A DNA stretch of 64,000 bases, taken from NCBI RefSeq assembly GCF_900108175.1, contig NZ_FNVO01000010.1, forward strand, positions 62,001-126,000, written 5' to 3'. The notes beneath the pieces were generated by a model. That model did no database searches, was not told the origin of the DNA, and was given only the letters and a program-made list of their open reading frames with translations. Below, in pieces: positions 8,361 to 16,825 of the stretch. Made by a program: the position numbers and the translations under genes. This stretch comes from Thermomonospora echinospora. GTDB taxonomy: Bacteria; Actinomycetota; Actinomycetes; Streptosporangiales; Streptosporangiaceae. Numbering within the stretch: the first letter of the stretch is position 1; each line of letters begins with the position of its first letter.

Positions 8361-9038
8361 ATGATCGAGCAGCGGACGAGGATCGCGCACCCGGCGACCT
8401 GCGACCGGGAGACCAGCGTCACCAGGTCGCTCCTGGGCTACGGCGTCATCGCCGGGCCGGTGTACGTGGCGGTGTCGCTGGCCCAGGCGCTGACCCGGGA
8501 CGGGTTCGACCTGACCCGCCACTCCTGGAGCCTGCTGGCCAACGGCGACCTGGGCTGGATCCACATCGCCAACTTCATGGTCACCGCGGCGGCGACCCTG
8601 GCCTGCGCGGTCGGCCTGCGCCGCGCCCTGGGCCCGGGACGGGGCGGGACCTGGGTGCCGCGGCTCGTCGCCGGGTACGGGGTGAGCCTGATCGCCGCGG
8701 GGGTCTTCCGGGCCGATCCGGCGATGGGCTTCCCGGCTGGGACGCCGGCCGGGCCGGGCGCGGTGAGCTGGCAGGGGATGCTCCACCTCGCCGCCGGCGC
8801 GGTGGGCTTCACCTGCCTGATCGCCGCCTGCTTCGTCATCGCCCGCCGGTTCGCCGCCGGGGGACGCCGGGGGTGGGCCGGCTACTCCCGGCTCACCGGT
8901 GTGCTGTTCCTGCTGTCGTTCGCCGCGATCTCGACCGGTGGCGGCGCCTCGTGGGCCACCGTGACCTTCGTCGCCGGAGTCGTGCTCGCCTGGGCCTGGC
9001 TGTCGGCCCTGTCGCTGCACCTCTACCGGCACGCCTAG
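8361..9038 (+). CDS. DUF998 family membrane protein
   Basis: A 225-residue polytopic membrane protein of the DUF998 type, about six hydrophobic segments (residues about 25-45, 65-85, 100-120, 145-170, 185-200, 205-220). The segment LTRHSWSLLANGDLGWIHIANF is typical. ATG 8361 has GGAGAAGG upstream. It is the first gene behind the ECF42-type promoter and precedes the DGPF/YCII protein and sigma factor, so it is a probable ECF42 target. Biochemical role unknown. Confidence 0.85.
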   Translation: MIEQRTRIAHPATCDRETSVTRSLLGYGVIAGPVYVAVSLAQALTRDGFDLTRHSWSLLANGDLGWIHIANFMVTAAATLACAVGLRRALGPGRGGTWVPRLVAGYGVSLIAAGVFRADPAMGFPAGTPAGPGAVSWQGMLHLAAGAVGFTCLIAACFVIARRFAAGGRRGWAGYSRLTGVLFLLSFAAISTGGGASWATVTFVAGVVLAWAWLSALSLHLYRHA

Positions 9039-9127
9039 ACCACCGACCGCTCGTTTTCCAAGATCCAGACCCGGCCGTTCCGCTACACCTGATCCCGGCC
9101 GGCCACCTCATCGAAGGGAGCACTTCC

Positions 9128-9502
9128 ATGCGTTACCTGATCACCCTCCGGGCCACCGCCCAGCCCGCCACCCCGCCGCCCGCCGACCTGATGGAGGCCA
9201 TCGCCAAGCTCGGAGAGGAGGCCACCAGGTCCGGCGCCCTGCTCGACACCGCCGGGCTGGCCCCCAGCGCGCAGGGGGCGCGGGTCACCCTCACCGGAGG
9301 GGACCTGAGCGTCACCGACGGCCCGTTCGCCGAGGCCAAGGAACTGATCAGCTACGCGCTGTACCAGGTCCGCGCCAAGGAGGAGGCCGTCGAGTGGGCC
9401 TCCCGCTTCCTGCGCCTGCACCGCGACCTGTGGGAGGGCTGGGAGGGCGAGGCCGACGTACTGCGCGTTTTCGGCCCCGAGGACCTCGCTGCCCTCGCCT
9501 GA
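9128..9502 (+). CDS. DGPF/YCII-related domain protein
   Basis: A 124-residue YCII-like small protein with the motif TDGPFAEAKELISYALYQV, the DGPF signature that gives the family its name. DGPF proteins are the usual genetic partners of ECF42 sigma factors. ATG 9128 has GAAGGGAG upstream. Catalytic function is not established; a role in sensing or enzyme-like chemistry is only guessed in the literature I know. Confidence 0.9.
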   Translation: MRYLITLRATAQPATPPPADLMEAIAKLGEEATRSGALLDTAGLAPSAQGARVTLTGGDLSVTDGPFAEAKELISYALYQVRAKEEAVEWASRFLRLHRDLWEGWEGEADVLRVFGPEDLAALA

Positions 9503-9669
9503 CCCCCCGCCAGCGATCGGAACGCCGCCCCGCCTTCGGATCCTGCCGCCCGCCGCCCCGACCACGGGAACGCGACGGGCCGCCGGACCGGCCGGGGCGG
9601 CGTTCGTGATGTCCGGCCGAGGGCGGACGGGGTGCCGGGGGCGGGGCGGGAGTGGTTTGATCTGTCGGC

Positions 9670-10920
9670 ATGACGGTCGATGATCTGCATCGGACGATCG
9701 AGGCGGTCTGGCGGATGGAGTCCGCGCGGGTGGTCGCGGGGCTGGCCCGGCTGCTCCACGATGTCGGCCTGGCCGAGGAGCTGGCCCAGGACGCCCTGGT
9801 CATCGCCTTGGAACAGTGGCCGCAGTCCGGCGTGCCGGACAACCCGGGCGGGTGGCTGATGCTCACCGCCAGACACCGGGCGATCGACCTGATTCGCCGC
9901 AACGCCCGCTACACCGACAAGCTCGCCGAGGTCGGCCGGGACCTGGCGGTCCGCCAGGAGTCGGCCGAGGCCGAGCTGATCGACGAACTCGACGACCACA
10001 TCGGCGACGACCTGCTGCGCCTGCTGTTCACCGCCTGCCATCCCGTGCTGCCGGCCGAGGGGCGGGTGGCGCTCACCCTCCGGCTGCTGGGCGGCCTGAC
10101 GACGCAGGAGATCGCGCGGGCCTTCCTCGTCCCGGAGCCGACCGTCGGGCAGCGGATCTTCCGGGCCAAGCGCACCCTCGCCGACAAGGGGGTGCGGATC
10201 GAGCTGCCGCCGCCGGACGAGCTGCCCGGCCGGCTCGCGTCCGTCCTGGAGGTCATTTACCTGATCTTCAACGAGGGCTACTCGGCGACCGCCGGTGACG
10301 ACTGGACGCGCCCGTCGCTGTGCGAGGAGGCGCTGCGTCTGGGCCGTGTCCTGGCCGGGCTCATGCCGGACCAGGCCGAGGCACACGGCCTGGTCGCCCT
10401 GATGGAGATCCAGGCGTCCCGGATCCGCGCCAGGACCGGGCCCGACGGCGAGCCGGTCCTGCTGCTCGACCAGGATCGGAGGCTGTGGGACCGGCTGCTG
10501 ATCCGCCGGGGGCTGGCGGCCCTGGCCCGCGCCGAGGAGCTCGGCACGCTCGGCCCGTACGGTCTGCAGGCCGCGATCGCCGCCTGCCACGCCCGCGCGG
10601 TGACGCCCGAGGACACCGACTGGGAGCGGATGGCCGCTCTCTACCGGGTGCTCGCCCACGTCGCCCCCTCCCCGGTGGTGGAGCTGAACCGGGCGGTCGC
10701 GGTGGGCATGGCGTACGGCCCGGCCCGGGGGCTGGAGATCGTGGACGCCCTGGTAAGGGAGCGCGCCCTGCGGAGCTATCCGCAACTGCCCGCCGTACGC
10801 GGCGACCTGCTGGAGAAACTGGGCCGCCTGGACGAGGCGCGCGAGGAGTTCCGGCGCGCCGCCGACCTGACCCGCAACGAACGCGAACGGGCTCTGTTCC
10901 TCGCCCGCGCCGGCCGGTAG
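9670..10920 (+). CDS. ECF42-group RNA polymerase sigma factor with C-terminal helical extension
   Basis: A 416-residue sigma-70 family protein. Region 2 (EELAQDALVIALEQWPQSGVP, then NPGGWLMLTARHRAIDLIRR) and region 4 (LLGGLTTQEIARAFLVPEPTVGQRIFRAKRTL) fill the first 175 residues. The rest is a long helical, TPR-like extension with AEAHGLVALMEIQASR and TPEDTDWERMAALYRVL, the hallmark of the ECF42 group, which has no classical anti-sigma factor. The DGPF gene just upstream confirms the group. Likely regulates the DUF998-DGPF operon through the promoter at 8270. Confidence 0.93.
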   Translation: MTVDDLHRTIEAVWRMESARVVAGLARLLHDVGLAEELAQDALVIALEQWPQSGVPDNPGGWLMLTARHRAIDLIRRNARYTDKLAEVGRDLAVRQESAEAELIDELDDHIGDDLLRLLFTACHPVLPAEGRVALTLRLLGGLTTQEIARAFLVPEPTVGQRIFRAKRTLADKGVRIELPPPDELPGRLASVLEVIYLIFNEGYSATAGDDWTRPSLCEEALRLGRVLAGLMPDQAEAHGLVALMEIQASRIRARTGPDGEPVLLLDQDRRLWDRLLIRRGLAALARAEELGTLGPYGLQAAIAACHARAVTPEDTDWERMAALYRVLAHVAPSPVVELNRAVAVGMAYGPARGLEIVDALVRERALRSYPQLPAVRGDLLEKLGRLDEAREEFRRAADLTRNERERALFLARAGR

Positions 10921-10936
10921 GGCCTGGCCGACGGGA

Positions 10937-11944
10937 TCAGCCCAGGTGCGGTGGCCTGATCGGGACGGGACGGGTGTAGGCGATCACCTCGTCCACCGGG
11001 CGTCGCGGGGTGGCCGCCGCCGGGGGCGCATAGCCGAGGCGGAACGCGACGTACGTGATGGGATCGCTGGGCCGGCGCAGCGCGTCCCGCAGTTCGGGGT
11101 CCTCCAATGGTGTGGTGAACACCGAGACGGCCAGCCCCCGACGGGTGGCGTCCAGCCACACCCGCTGCATCGCCTGCCCGGCGCGCAGCCACTGCGGCGG
11201 CGCGTCCTCCCCCCGGACGGTCAGGACGGCCACCGTCGGCTCGCGTTCCAGCCGTACGGACGCCCGGCCGGGAACCTCCCGGTCAGGGGCCAGGTCGCGG
11301 AGCGAGACGGGCCCGCCCTCGGTCCACGGGCCGACCGCCGCCAGCGGAATGCCGTCGTCGCGGTACGGGTCGTCGGTGACCCAGTTGTACAGCTCCCTGC
11401 GGTAGGCGGGGCTCTCCCGGCGCCGCTCGTCGGCCATCAGGGCGAGGTAGAGCAGGAAGTCGGACTCGTCCTGGTCGAGGAAGCGCAGCTCGGCGCCTTC
11501 GGCGGCGGCGGCCGTGATGAGCGGCTCCAGGGCGCCCGGCGGCGGCGGAACGTCCTCGAAGGGGGAACGGTTGCTGCGCCTGTGCGGGATCGCCTCGTAC
11601 AGCTCCTCGTCGTCGCCTCCCGGGGTGTACCGCTCACCCGCCCGGACCGTGGCCACATGCCGCCGGTCGCGGGGATCGGGGAGCAGCTCGGTGTGCTCCC
11701 GCCGGCCGAGGTAGCGCACCGCCAGCCGCAGGTTGAGCACCGCGGCGCCGAGGCTGATGTGCATGGAACGCCCCTGCGGGTCGACCGCCGGCAACCGCCG
11801 GGACGGGTCGGAGTGCACCTCCACCCCGCCGGGCACGAGCAGGAACTGCCACGGCTGGCTGTTGTGGATCGACGGAGCCTGGACCGCCGCATCGACACAG
11901 CCCACCAGCTCGTCCTGAGAGGGTGAAACGACGGTTCCGGCCAT
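10937..11944 (-). CDS. Acg-family FMN-binding nitroreductase-like protein
   Basis: A 335-residue protein of the Acg/Rv2032 nitroreductase-like family: N-terminal AVQAPSIHNSQPWQF (FMN phosphate and ring binding), middle RRSNRSPFEDVP, and C-terminal RAGQAMQRVWLDATRRGLAVSVFT. In mycobacteria such proteins belong to the dormancy regulon and may sequester FMN rather than reduce nitro groups. ATG 11944 has GGAAGGGGG upstream. Convergent with the sigma gene, 16 bases away. Confidence 0.88.
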   Translation of the reverse strand: MAGTVVSPSQDELVGCVDAAVQAPSIHNSQPWQFLLVPGGVEVHSDPSRRLPAVDPQGRSMHISLGAAVLNLRLAVRYLGRREHTELLPDPRDRRHVATVRAGERYTPGGDDEELYEAIPHRRSNRSPFEDVPPPPGALEPLITAAAAEGAELRFLDQDESDFLLYLALMADERRRESPAYRRELYNWVTDDPYRDDGIPLAAVGPWTEGGPVSLRDLAPDREVPGRASVRLEREPTVAVLTVRGEDAPPQWLRAGQAMQRVWLDATRRGLAVSVFTTPLEDPELRDALRRPSDPITYVAFRLGYAPPAAATPRRPVDEVIAYTRPVPIRPPHLG

Positions 11945-12036
11945 CCGCGGGACCCCCTTCCCGGCACCGTTCCCCTAGCGTCCACCCACGCCATACCCCT
12001 GACCAGGTAAAACAGTCTTACGAACCGGGTGTTCGC

Positions 12037-12666
12037 TCAGGCGGTGGCGCCGGCGGTGGGGCAGACGTCGAAGGACCGCTGCAGGCCGGTGATCTGCAGC
12101 AGCCTGCTCATCGACGGGCGCGGGGCGGCCAGGGACAGGGACAGGCCCAGCAGGCGCGCCCGGCGCCGGGCGGCGACCAGTACGGACAGGCCGGCCGCGT
12201 CGCAGAAGGACACGCCCGACAGGTCGAGGACCACGGCGGCGCGGGCCCGGCGGAACTCGGCGAACAGCTTCTCGCGCAGCGCCGCCGCCGAGGCGATGTC
12301 GAGCTCGCCCTCGATCGCGACGACGGTGCGGGCGGCCAGCCGCCGGCTGGTCACCTGGATCGCGGGGTGGGCGACGGTGTCGGTGTACATGCAGAGATTT
12401 CCCATACGGAGTTGACGGCCCGCGCGAATGCGCGGGTCCGAGCGTGCGTCGAGGGCGGCGTGGTGTTCGCCGGACGAGTCAGCGGCCGTGACCTCTGGAG
12501 TGTGGACGGATACGGACGGGCGCGACGGGCCGGCGGTGTCCGGGCCGGTCGATTCACCGGGTGGTGTGCGGCGCGATCGGGACGCCTCGGCGTGCGGCGG
12601 CGTCGGGACGTCCTGCTCGCCGGCCTGTGTGCGTCCAGATGCGGTGGCGGGAGTCGGGACGGACAT
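12037..12666 (-). CDS. STAS-domain anti-sigma factor antagonist lacking the usual phospho-serine
   Basis: A 209-residue protein: about 85 low-complexity residues, then a STAS domain (VVAIEGELDIASAAALREKL, VVLDLSGVSFCDAAGLSVL). In SpoIIAA/BldG the residue after the Asp in this loop is the phosphorylated Ser; here it is Ala (CDAAGL). The protein may therefore be constitutively unphosphorylated or bind a partner without that switch. I prefer ATG 12666 because GGAG lies 6 bases upstream; a shorter start at 12405 (MGNLCMYTD) lacks a ribosome site. ATPase partners could be the RsbW-like genes at 3859 or 51748. Confidence 0.85.
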   Translation of the reverse strand: MSVPTPATASGRTQAGEQDVPTPPHAEASRSRRTPPGESTGPDTAGPSRPSVSVHTPEVTAADSSGEHHAALDARSDPRIRAGRQLRMGNLCMYTDTVAHPAIQVTSRRLAARTVVAIEGELDIASAAALREKLFAEFRRARAAVVLDLSGVSFCDAAGLSVLVAARRRARLLGLSLSLAAPRPSMSRLLQITGLQRSFDVCPTAGATA

Positions 12667-13122
12667 GGTCGGCTCCGCACTGACGTGTGGAAAGCCCTCG
12701 ATCGCCTCCGACTATACGCGACCCTCCACGCCGTGCACCACCGAATGTGAATCGGCCGGTCACCGTCGGGATTCCGGCCACGTGCCGCCTTTTGTCGATG
12801 CTTTGCCGCCGGCTTGCCGTATCCCTTGATTCCAGCGCGATGAACTGCGGACATGTCGCCCCTTCGAGGGTGCTCGGCGGGATCGGCGAAGCGGCCGGGC
12901 CCCGATCCGAGGGCTGCGGGAGGGCCGACCGTCGTGGCCATGACGCCCGTCAGGGGCGCCGCCACGGCCCTCCGGCGGCCGTCCCGAACGAGCGGGACCA
13001 CGATCTGCCGGACGGCGGTAAAACAGCCGGACCATCCAGGACCTCTCCCACCGTATGCCCCGTTTCACCAGGTGACCCTTACCGAGCGTAAAAATGCGCA
13101 CACCTTTCTCCAAGGGAGAACC
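12667..13122. other. Gene-poor intergenic region
   Basis: About 450 bases with no convincing gene; open frames here are composition artefacts. It probably holds the promoter of the STAS gene and of the small ORF at 13123. Confidence 0.4.
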
Positions 13123-13245
13123 ATGGCGACATGGCCGGCGACACGGCGCGACCGTGGGAAGCCGACCCGGTTCACCGACATGATCACTCACGGCGGTGAC
13201 ATTCCGGCATCGTGGAAATTTCACATACCGGAGATGCTTCGGTGA
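13123..13245 (+). CDS. Candidate small ORF (40 residues)
   Basis: ATG 13123 follows a good ribosome site (AAGGGAGA, 5 bases away) and encodes a 40-residue basic N-terminus with an amphipathic end (FHIPEMLR). Its base composition is less GC-rich than its neighbours. It ends 7 bases before the convergent exporter gene. No homologue is recognised; it could be a peptide or chance. Confidence 0.3.
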   Translation: MATWPATRRDRGKPTRFTDMITHGGDIPASWKFHIPEMLR

Positions 13246-13251
13246 GCCGGG

Positions 13252-14154
13252 TCAGGACCGGCGGGACAGCGCGACACCGGCCAGGCAGACCACTCCGCCG
13301 ACGAGGGCCGGCAGCCTGGGGAACTCGTTCAGCAGGACCGCCGCCATCACGATCGTGACCGGCGGCACCAGGTAGGTGGTCACGCCCAGCCGCCCGGCGT
13401 CCATGCGGGCCAGCGCGTACGCCCAGGTGCTGAAGGCCAGGGCGGTGGGCACCAGGCCGAGATAGACCAGCCCGCCGGTGGCGCCCACCGGCGCGTCGCC
13501 GAGGTCGTCCACCAGGGCGGGGGTGTACGGCAGGCAGGTGACGGCCCCGATCGTGCAGGCCAGCCAGGTCACCTGCAAGGCGGGCAGCCGGCGCAGCACC
13601 GGCTTCTGACACAGCACGCCGATGGCGTAGGTGACGGCGGCGACCAGGCACAGCACCACTCCGAGCAGGTCGGCGTCACCGCCCTCACCGCCGCCGGTGG
13701 TGCCGAGCCCGATCAGGACGGCCCCGGTGAAGGCGACCGCCAGCCCGATGAGCAACCAGCGGGGGAAGCCCTCGCCGAGCAGCAGACCGGCGAACACCGC
13801 GATCAGGATGGGGCCGATGTTGACCAGCATGGCCGTCGTCCCGGCGTCCACATGCTGCTCGGCCGCGTTCAGCGCGACGTTGTAGATGGCGAACCAGGCC
13901 ACCCCGCACAGCGCCAGCAGCCCCCACTCGCGGCGGTTGGGGGCCACCCAGGCCCGGCGGGCCGCCAGGAGCGCGCCGAGGGCGGCGCTGCCGACCAGCA
14001 GCCGCCCCAGCGCCAGTGCGCCGGGCTCGTAACTCCTGCCGACCCACCGGATGGCCACGAACGCCGACGCCCAGGCCAGCACCGTCACCGCCACGGCCGC
14101 CAGGGCGGCCGGCTCGGGGGAGGTACGGACCGGTGCCGTGATCTGTCGCGTCAT
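13252..14154 (-). CDS. EamA/DMT superfamily transporter
   Basis: A 300-residue membrane protein with ten hydrophobic segments in two EamA halves (LAWASAFVAIRWVG at the start; LGLVPTALAFSTWAYALARMDAGRLG in the second half). These proteins export amino acids or small metabolites. I chose ATG 14154 (MTRQITAPV) since it gives the family length; the upstream part of the open frame is not conserved-looking. Divergent from the pseudokinase gene. Confidence 0.9.
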   Translation of the reverse strand: MTRQITAPVRTSPEPAALAAVAVTVLAWASAFVAIRWVGRSYEPGALALGRLLVGSAALGALLAARRAWVAPNRREWGLLALCGVAWFAIYNVALNAAEQHVDAGTTAMLVNIGPILIAVFAGLLLGEGFPRWLLIGLAVAFTGAVLIGLGTTGGGEGGDADLLGVVLCLVAAVTYAIGVLCQKPVLRRLPALQVTWLACTIGAVTCLPYTPALVDDLGDAPVGATGGLVYLGLVPTALAFSTWAYALARMDAGRLGVTTYLVPPVTIVMAAVLLNEFPRLPALVGGVVCLAGVALSRRS

Positions 14155-14314
14155 GGCCCCGACGGTAGGGGAAAGATCATTCGGTCCCCACCGAATATTC
14201 GGCCGTCCCCGCAGGCCCCAGCGCCCCGAAGGCGTCGCCGCGTCCACGACAGGGAGACCATGCGGCACTGGGCCCCCTTCTGGGTCTCCCCAAGAGGTGG
14301 AGCGCGGTGGCAGG

Positions 14315-16822
14315 ATGTCGATCATGTCGGCGATGAAAGGTGATGAGTTCATCGCCCGCCTCGTCACCGGATACCACTCCCTGTCGGTACTCCATCGAGG
14401 CAAGGGCGCGGTCGTCTACCACGCGTTGCGGGACGGCGACGGCAACCCCGCCGCGCTGAAGGTACTGCGCCTGGACGAACCGGCCGTGCCGGTCGGGGCG
14501 GTCGGGGACGAGGAACGCTCCAGCACGCTGCGGATCTCCGAGCACCCGCACATCGCCACGCTCTACGACACGGGCGTGACCACCACCGGCCGCCCCTACA
14601 CGGCGATGGAGTACTGCCCTGGCGGCTCCTACGCCGAGGTCCTGGTCCGCGAGGGCCCGTTGCCGGTGAGCGAGGTCGTCGAAGTGGGCCGCGCCATCGC
14701 GGGGGCGCTGGCCGTGGCGCACTCCGAAGGGCTGCTGCACCGTGCGGTGACACCGGCCAACATCCTGCGGGCCGAGTCCGGCCCGGTGCTGGCCGACTTC
14801 CCGATGTGCCGCATCCCCGAGGAACTCGCCGGCGCGCTCGCCGGGGCGATCCCCTACCACCGCCCGCCCGAGGCCCTCCAGGGACTGCCGCAGTCACCGG
14901 CGTCCGACGTGTACGGGCTGGCGTCCACGCTGTGGACCTTGCTGGCCGGTCGGCCGCCGTTCACCGATCCCGACACCGAGCCGGACCTGTTCACCTACCG
15001 CGAACGGGTGCGGAGTGAGCCCGCTCCGCCCGTACCGGGCGCGGCGGCGACCACCGGTCTGCAGCGGGCACTGGCCAGGGCACTGGCCAAGGACCCCGCC
15101 GAACGGTACGCGAGCGCGGAGGAGTTCGCTGCCGCGCTGGCCACCGTCGACACCCGGACCCTTCCGGCCGCCGGCCCCCCGGCGCCCGAGCCGGAAGCGC
15201 GGGACCTCCACGTGTGGTCCGCGGCCCCCGAACCGCCCGCCGAGAGCGCCCCGGAAAGACCGGGACCGGGCTGGGGGTTCTTCGACGGGCAGCCCGATCT
15301 CGGGGAGCCCGTTTCCGCCTGGTCCGACACCGTCCCCAAGGCCCCGACCGGTTCCCTTCCCGAAGAGCCGGAGGCGTTGACGGGCCCTCGCCTGTCGGCC
15401 GTTTCGGACAAGCCGGGGACCGACTGGGATTTCGCCGAAGGGGACGCCGGCCCGGCAAAGTCCGCTTCTGCTGGGGCGGCTGCTTCTGATGAGTCAGGGG
15501 CCGACCGGGGGTTCCCTGAGGGGGACGCTGGTTCGGCGAAGTCCGCTTCTGCTCGGGGGGTTGCTTCGCCGCCTGCTTCCGGTGGGCCGGGGGCCGACTG
15601 GGGGCTCCCTGAGGGGGACGCCGGTCCGGGGGAGCCCGCTTCTGCTCGGGGGGCTGCTTCGCGGTCCGTTCCTGATGAACCGGAGGCGTTGACGGACTCT
15701 CGCCTGCCGGTCGTTCCCGACGCGCCGGGGACTGACTGGGGGCTCTCTGAGGGGGACGCCGGTTCGGGGGAGTCCGCTTCCGGTCGGGGGGCTGCTTCGC
15801 CGTCCGCTTCGGGCGGGCCGGGGGCGCCGGCGGATTCCAGGTCGGCGGCCGTTTCGGGCAGACCCGAGTCCGGCTGGGATTTCGCCGGGGGGGACGCCTC
15901 GGCCTGGGCCGGTGATCCTCTAGAGGGGGCGTCGTCCGGTGAGCAGGCCGTCGACGGCGGCTGGCTCGCTCTGCCGAACCTGTCCGCGGCCGAGGGCGCG
16001 AACGCTCCCGGGACGGTGGCCGCGTACGGGCCGGACCCGGACGTGGCCCCCAAGAGGCGGTCCGGCCCCGGGACCCCTGTGGCGGAGACCGGCGGGGTGG
16101 CGGAGGCGGCCAAGGAGGCGCCGGACGCCATCCCCGCGCCGCAGTACGCGGTCGGACTGGAGCAGCAGTCGTTCGACACGGCCGGCCCCTCGCCGCAGTA
16201 TGCGGTCGGGCTGGAGCAGCAGTCGTTCGACACGGCCGGCCCCGTGCCGGAGGCGGACCTCCCCGATTTCCAGGTCGATTACCGCACGGAGATCGGGCCC
16301 GGCTTCGCACCGCCCGACGAGAGCGGATACGAGCAGATCCCGCCCGGGCACCGCGGGCCGCGCGTCAAACCGGCGTCCCCGCACCGCCGCCGTTCGGCGT
16401 ATTTCGCCGCCGCCGCGATCGGACTGGTGCTGGGCCTGCTCGTCATCATCCCGGCGCTGGGCGGCGGTGGGTCGGAAAAGCCGCGCCCGGGCGCGAGCGG
16501 GAGCGCGCCGGCCCCGGAGGGCACGCTGATCGAGCCGCGCGCGAACGGGCCCCACTCCCCCCAGCAGGTGCGCATCACCGACCGGCAGGTCGCCGCCGCC
16601 CTGACCTGGCGGGACGGCAGCGGCGGCAAGGCCTCCTACTACGTGGTCGGCGGTCCCACCGGCAGGACCCCCACGACCCTGGCCGAGGTGCCCGTGGGCA
16701 GCACCCGCACCGAGATCAGCGGGCTGAACCCGGGCGTCAACTACTGCTTCACCGTGGTGGCGGTGCTCAGCGTGGACCAGGTCGCCGCCGCCACACCGGT
16801 CTGCACCAAGCGTCGCACCTGA
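14315..16822 (+). CDS. Membrane pseudokinase with repeat linker and extracellular fibronectin type III domain
   Basis: An 835-residue PknB-like protein. Lys K49 and a RGKGAVVY loop remain, but the catalytic motif is H142-R143-A144 (HRD Asp lost) and DFG is D161-F162-P163; the loop contains IPYHRPPEAL in place of a normal activation loop, and SDVYGL of helix F is intact. Catalysis by the usual mechanism is unlikely. Residues about 290-690 are low-complexity, with repeats like GADWGLPEGDAGPGEPASA. One membrane helix (about 693-718) is followed by an outside FN3 domain (741-835, ending GLNPGVNYCFTVVAVLS). ATGs at 14315, 14324 and 14333 are possible starts. It converges, 3 bases apart, with an operon whose first gene also has FN3 domains, suggesting one envelope system. 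Confidence 0.88.
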   Translation: MSIMSAMKGDEFIARLVTGYHSLSVLHRGKGAVVYHALRDGDGNPAALKVLRLDEPAVPVGAVGDEERSSTLRISEHPHIATLYDTGVTTTGRPYTAMEYCPGGSYAEVLVREGPLPVSEVVEVGRAIAGALAVAHSEGLLHRAVTPANILRAESGPVLADFPMCRIPEELAGALAGAIPYHRPPEALQGLPQSPASDVYGLASTLWTLLAGRPPFTDPDTEPDLFTYRERVRSEPAPPVPGAAATTGLQRALARALAKDPAERYASAEEFAAALATVDTRTLPAAGPPAPEPEARDLHVWSAAPEPPAESAPERPGPGWGFFDGQPDLGEPVSAWSDTVPKAPTGSLPEEPEALTGPRLSAVSDKPGTDWDFAEGDAGPAKSASAGAAASDESGADRGFPEGDAGSAKSASARGVASPPASGGPGADWGLPEGDAGPGEPASARGAASRSVPDEPEALTDSRLPVVPDAPGTDWGLSEGDAGSGESASGRGAASPSASGGPGAPADSRSAAVSGRPESGWDFAGGDASAWAGDPLEGASSGEQAVDGGWLALPNLSAAEGANAPGTVAAYGPDPDVAPKRRSGPGTPVAETGGVAEAAKEAPDAIPAPQYAVGLEQQSFDTAGPSPQYAVGLEQQSFDTAGPVPEADLPDFQVDYRTEIGPGFAPPDESGYEQIPPGHRGPRVKPASPHRRRSAYFAAAAIGLVLGLLVIIPALGGGGSEKPRPGASGSAPAPEGTLIEPRANGPHSPQQVRITDRQVAAALTWRDGSGGKASYYVVGGPTGRTPTTLAEVPVGSTRTEISGLNPGVNYCFTVVAVLSVDQVAAATPVCTKRRT
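15400..15900 (+). repeat. Degenerate repeats in the pseudokinase linker
   Basis: Four or five diverged units of roughly 27-31 codons, each with a PGxDWGxxEGDAG core followed by a SASARGAAS-like end. Codons such as tct, gct and ggt are much more frequent than in the kinase or FN3 domains. Confidence 0.7.
16139..16246 (+). repeat. 54-base tandem duplication in the pseudokinase gene
   Basis: Two adjacent copies (16139-16192 and 16193-16246) nearly identical in DNA, coding PQYAVGLEQQSFDTAGP twice just before the membrane-proximal segment. The near identity indicates a recent event. Confidence 0.85.
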
Positions 16823-16825
16823 ACG

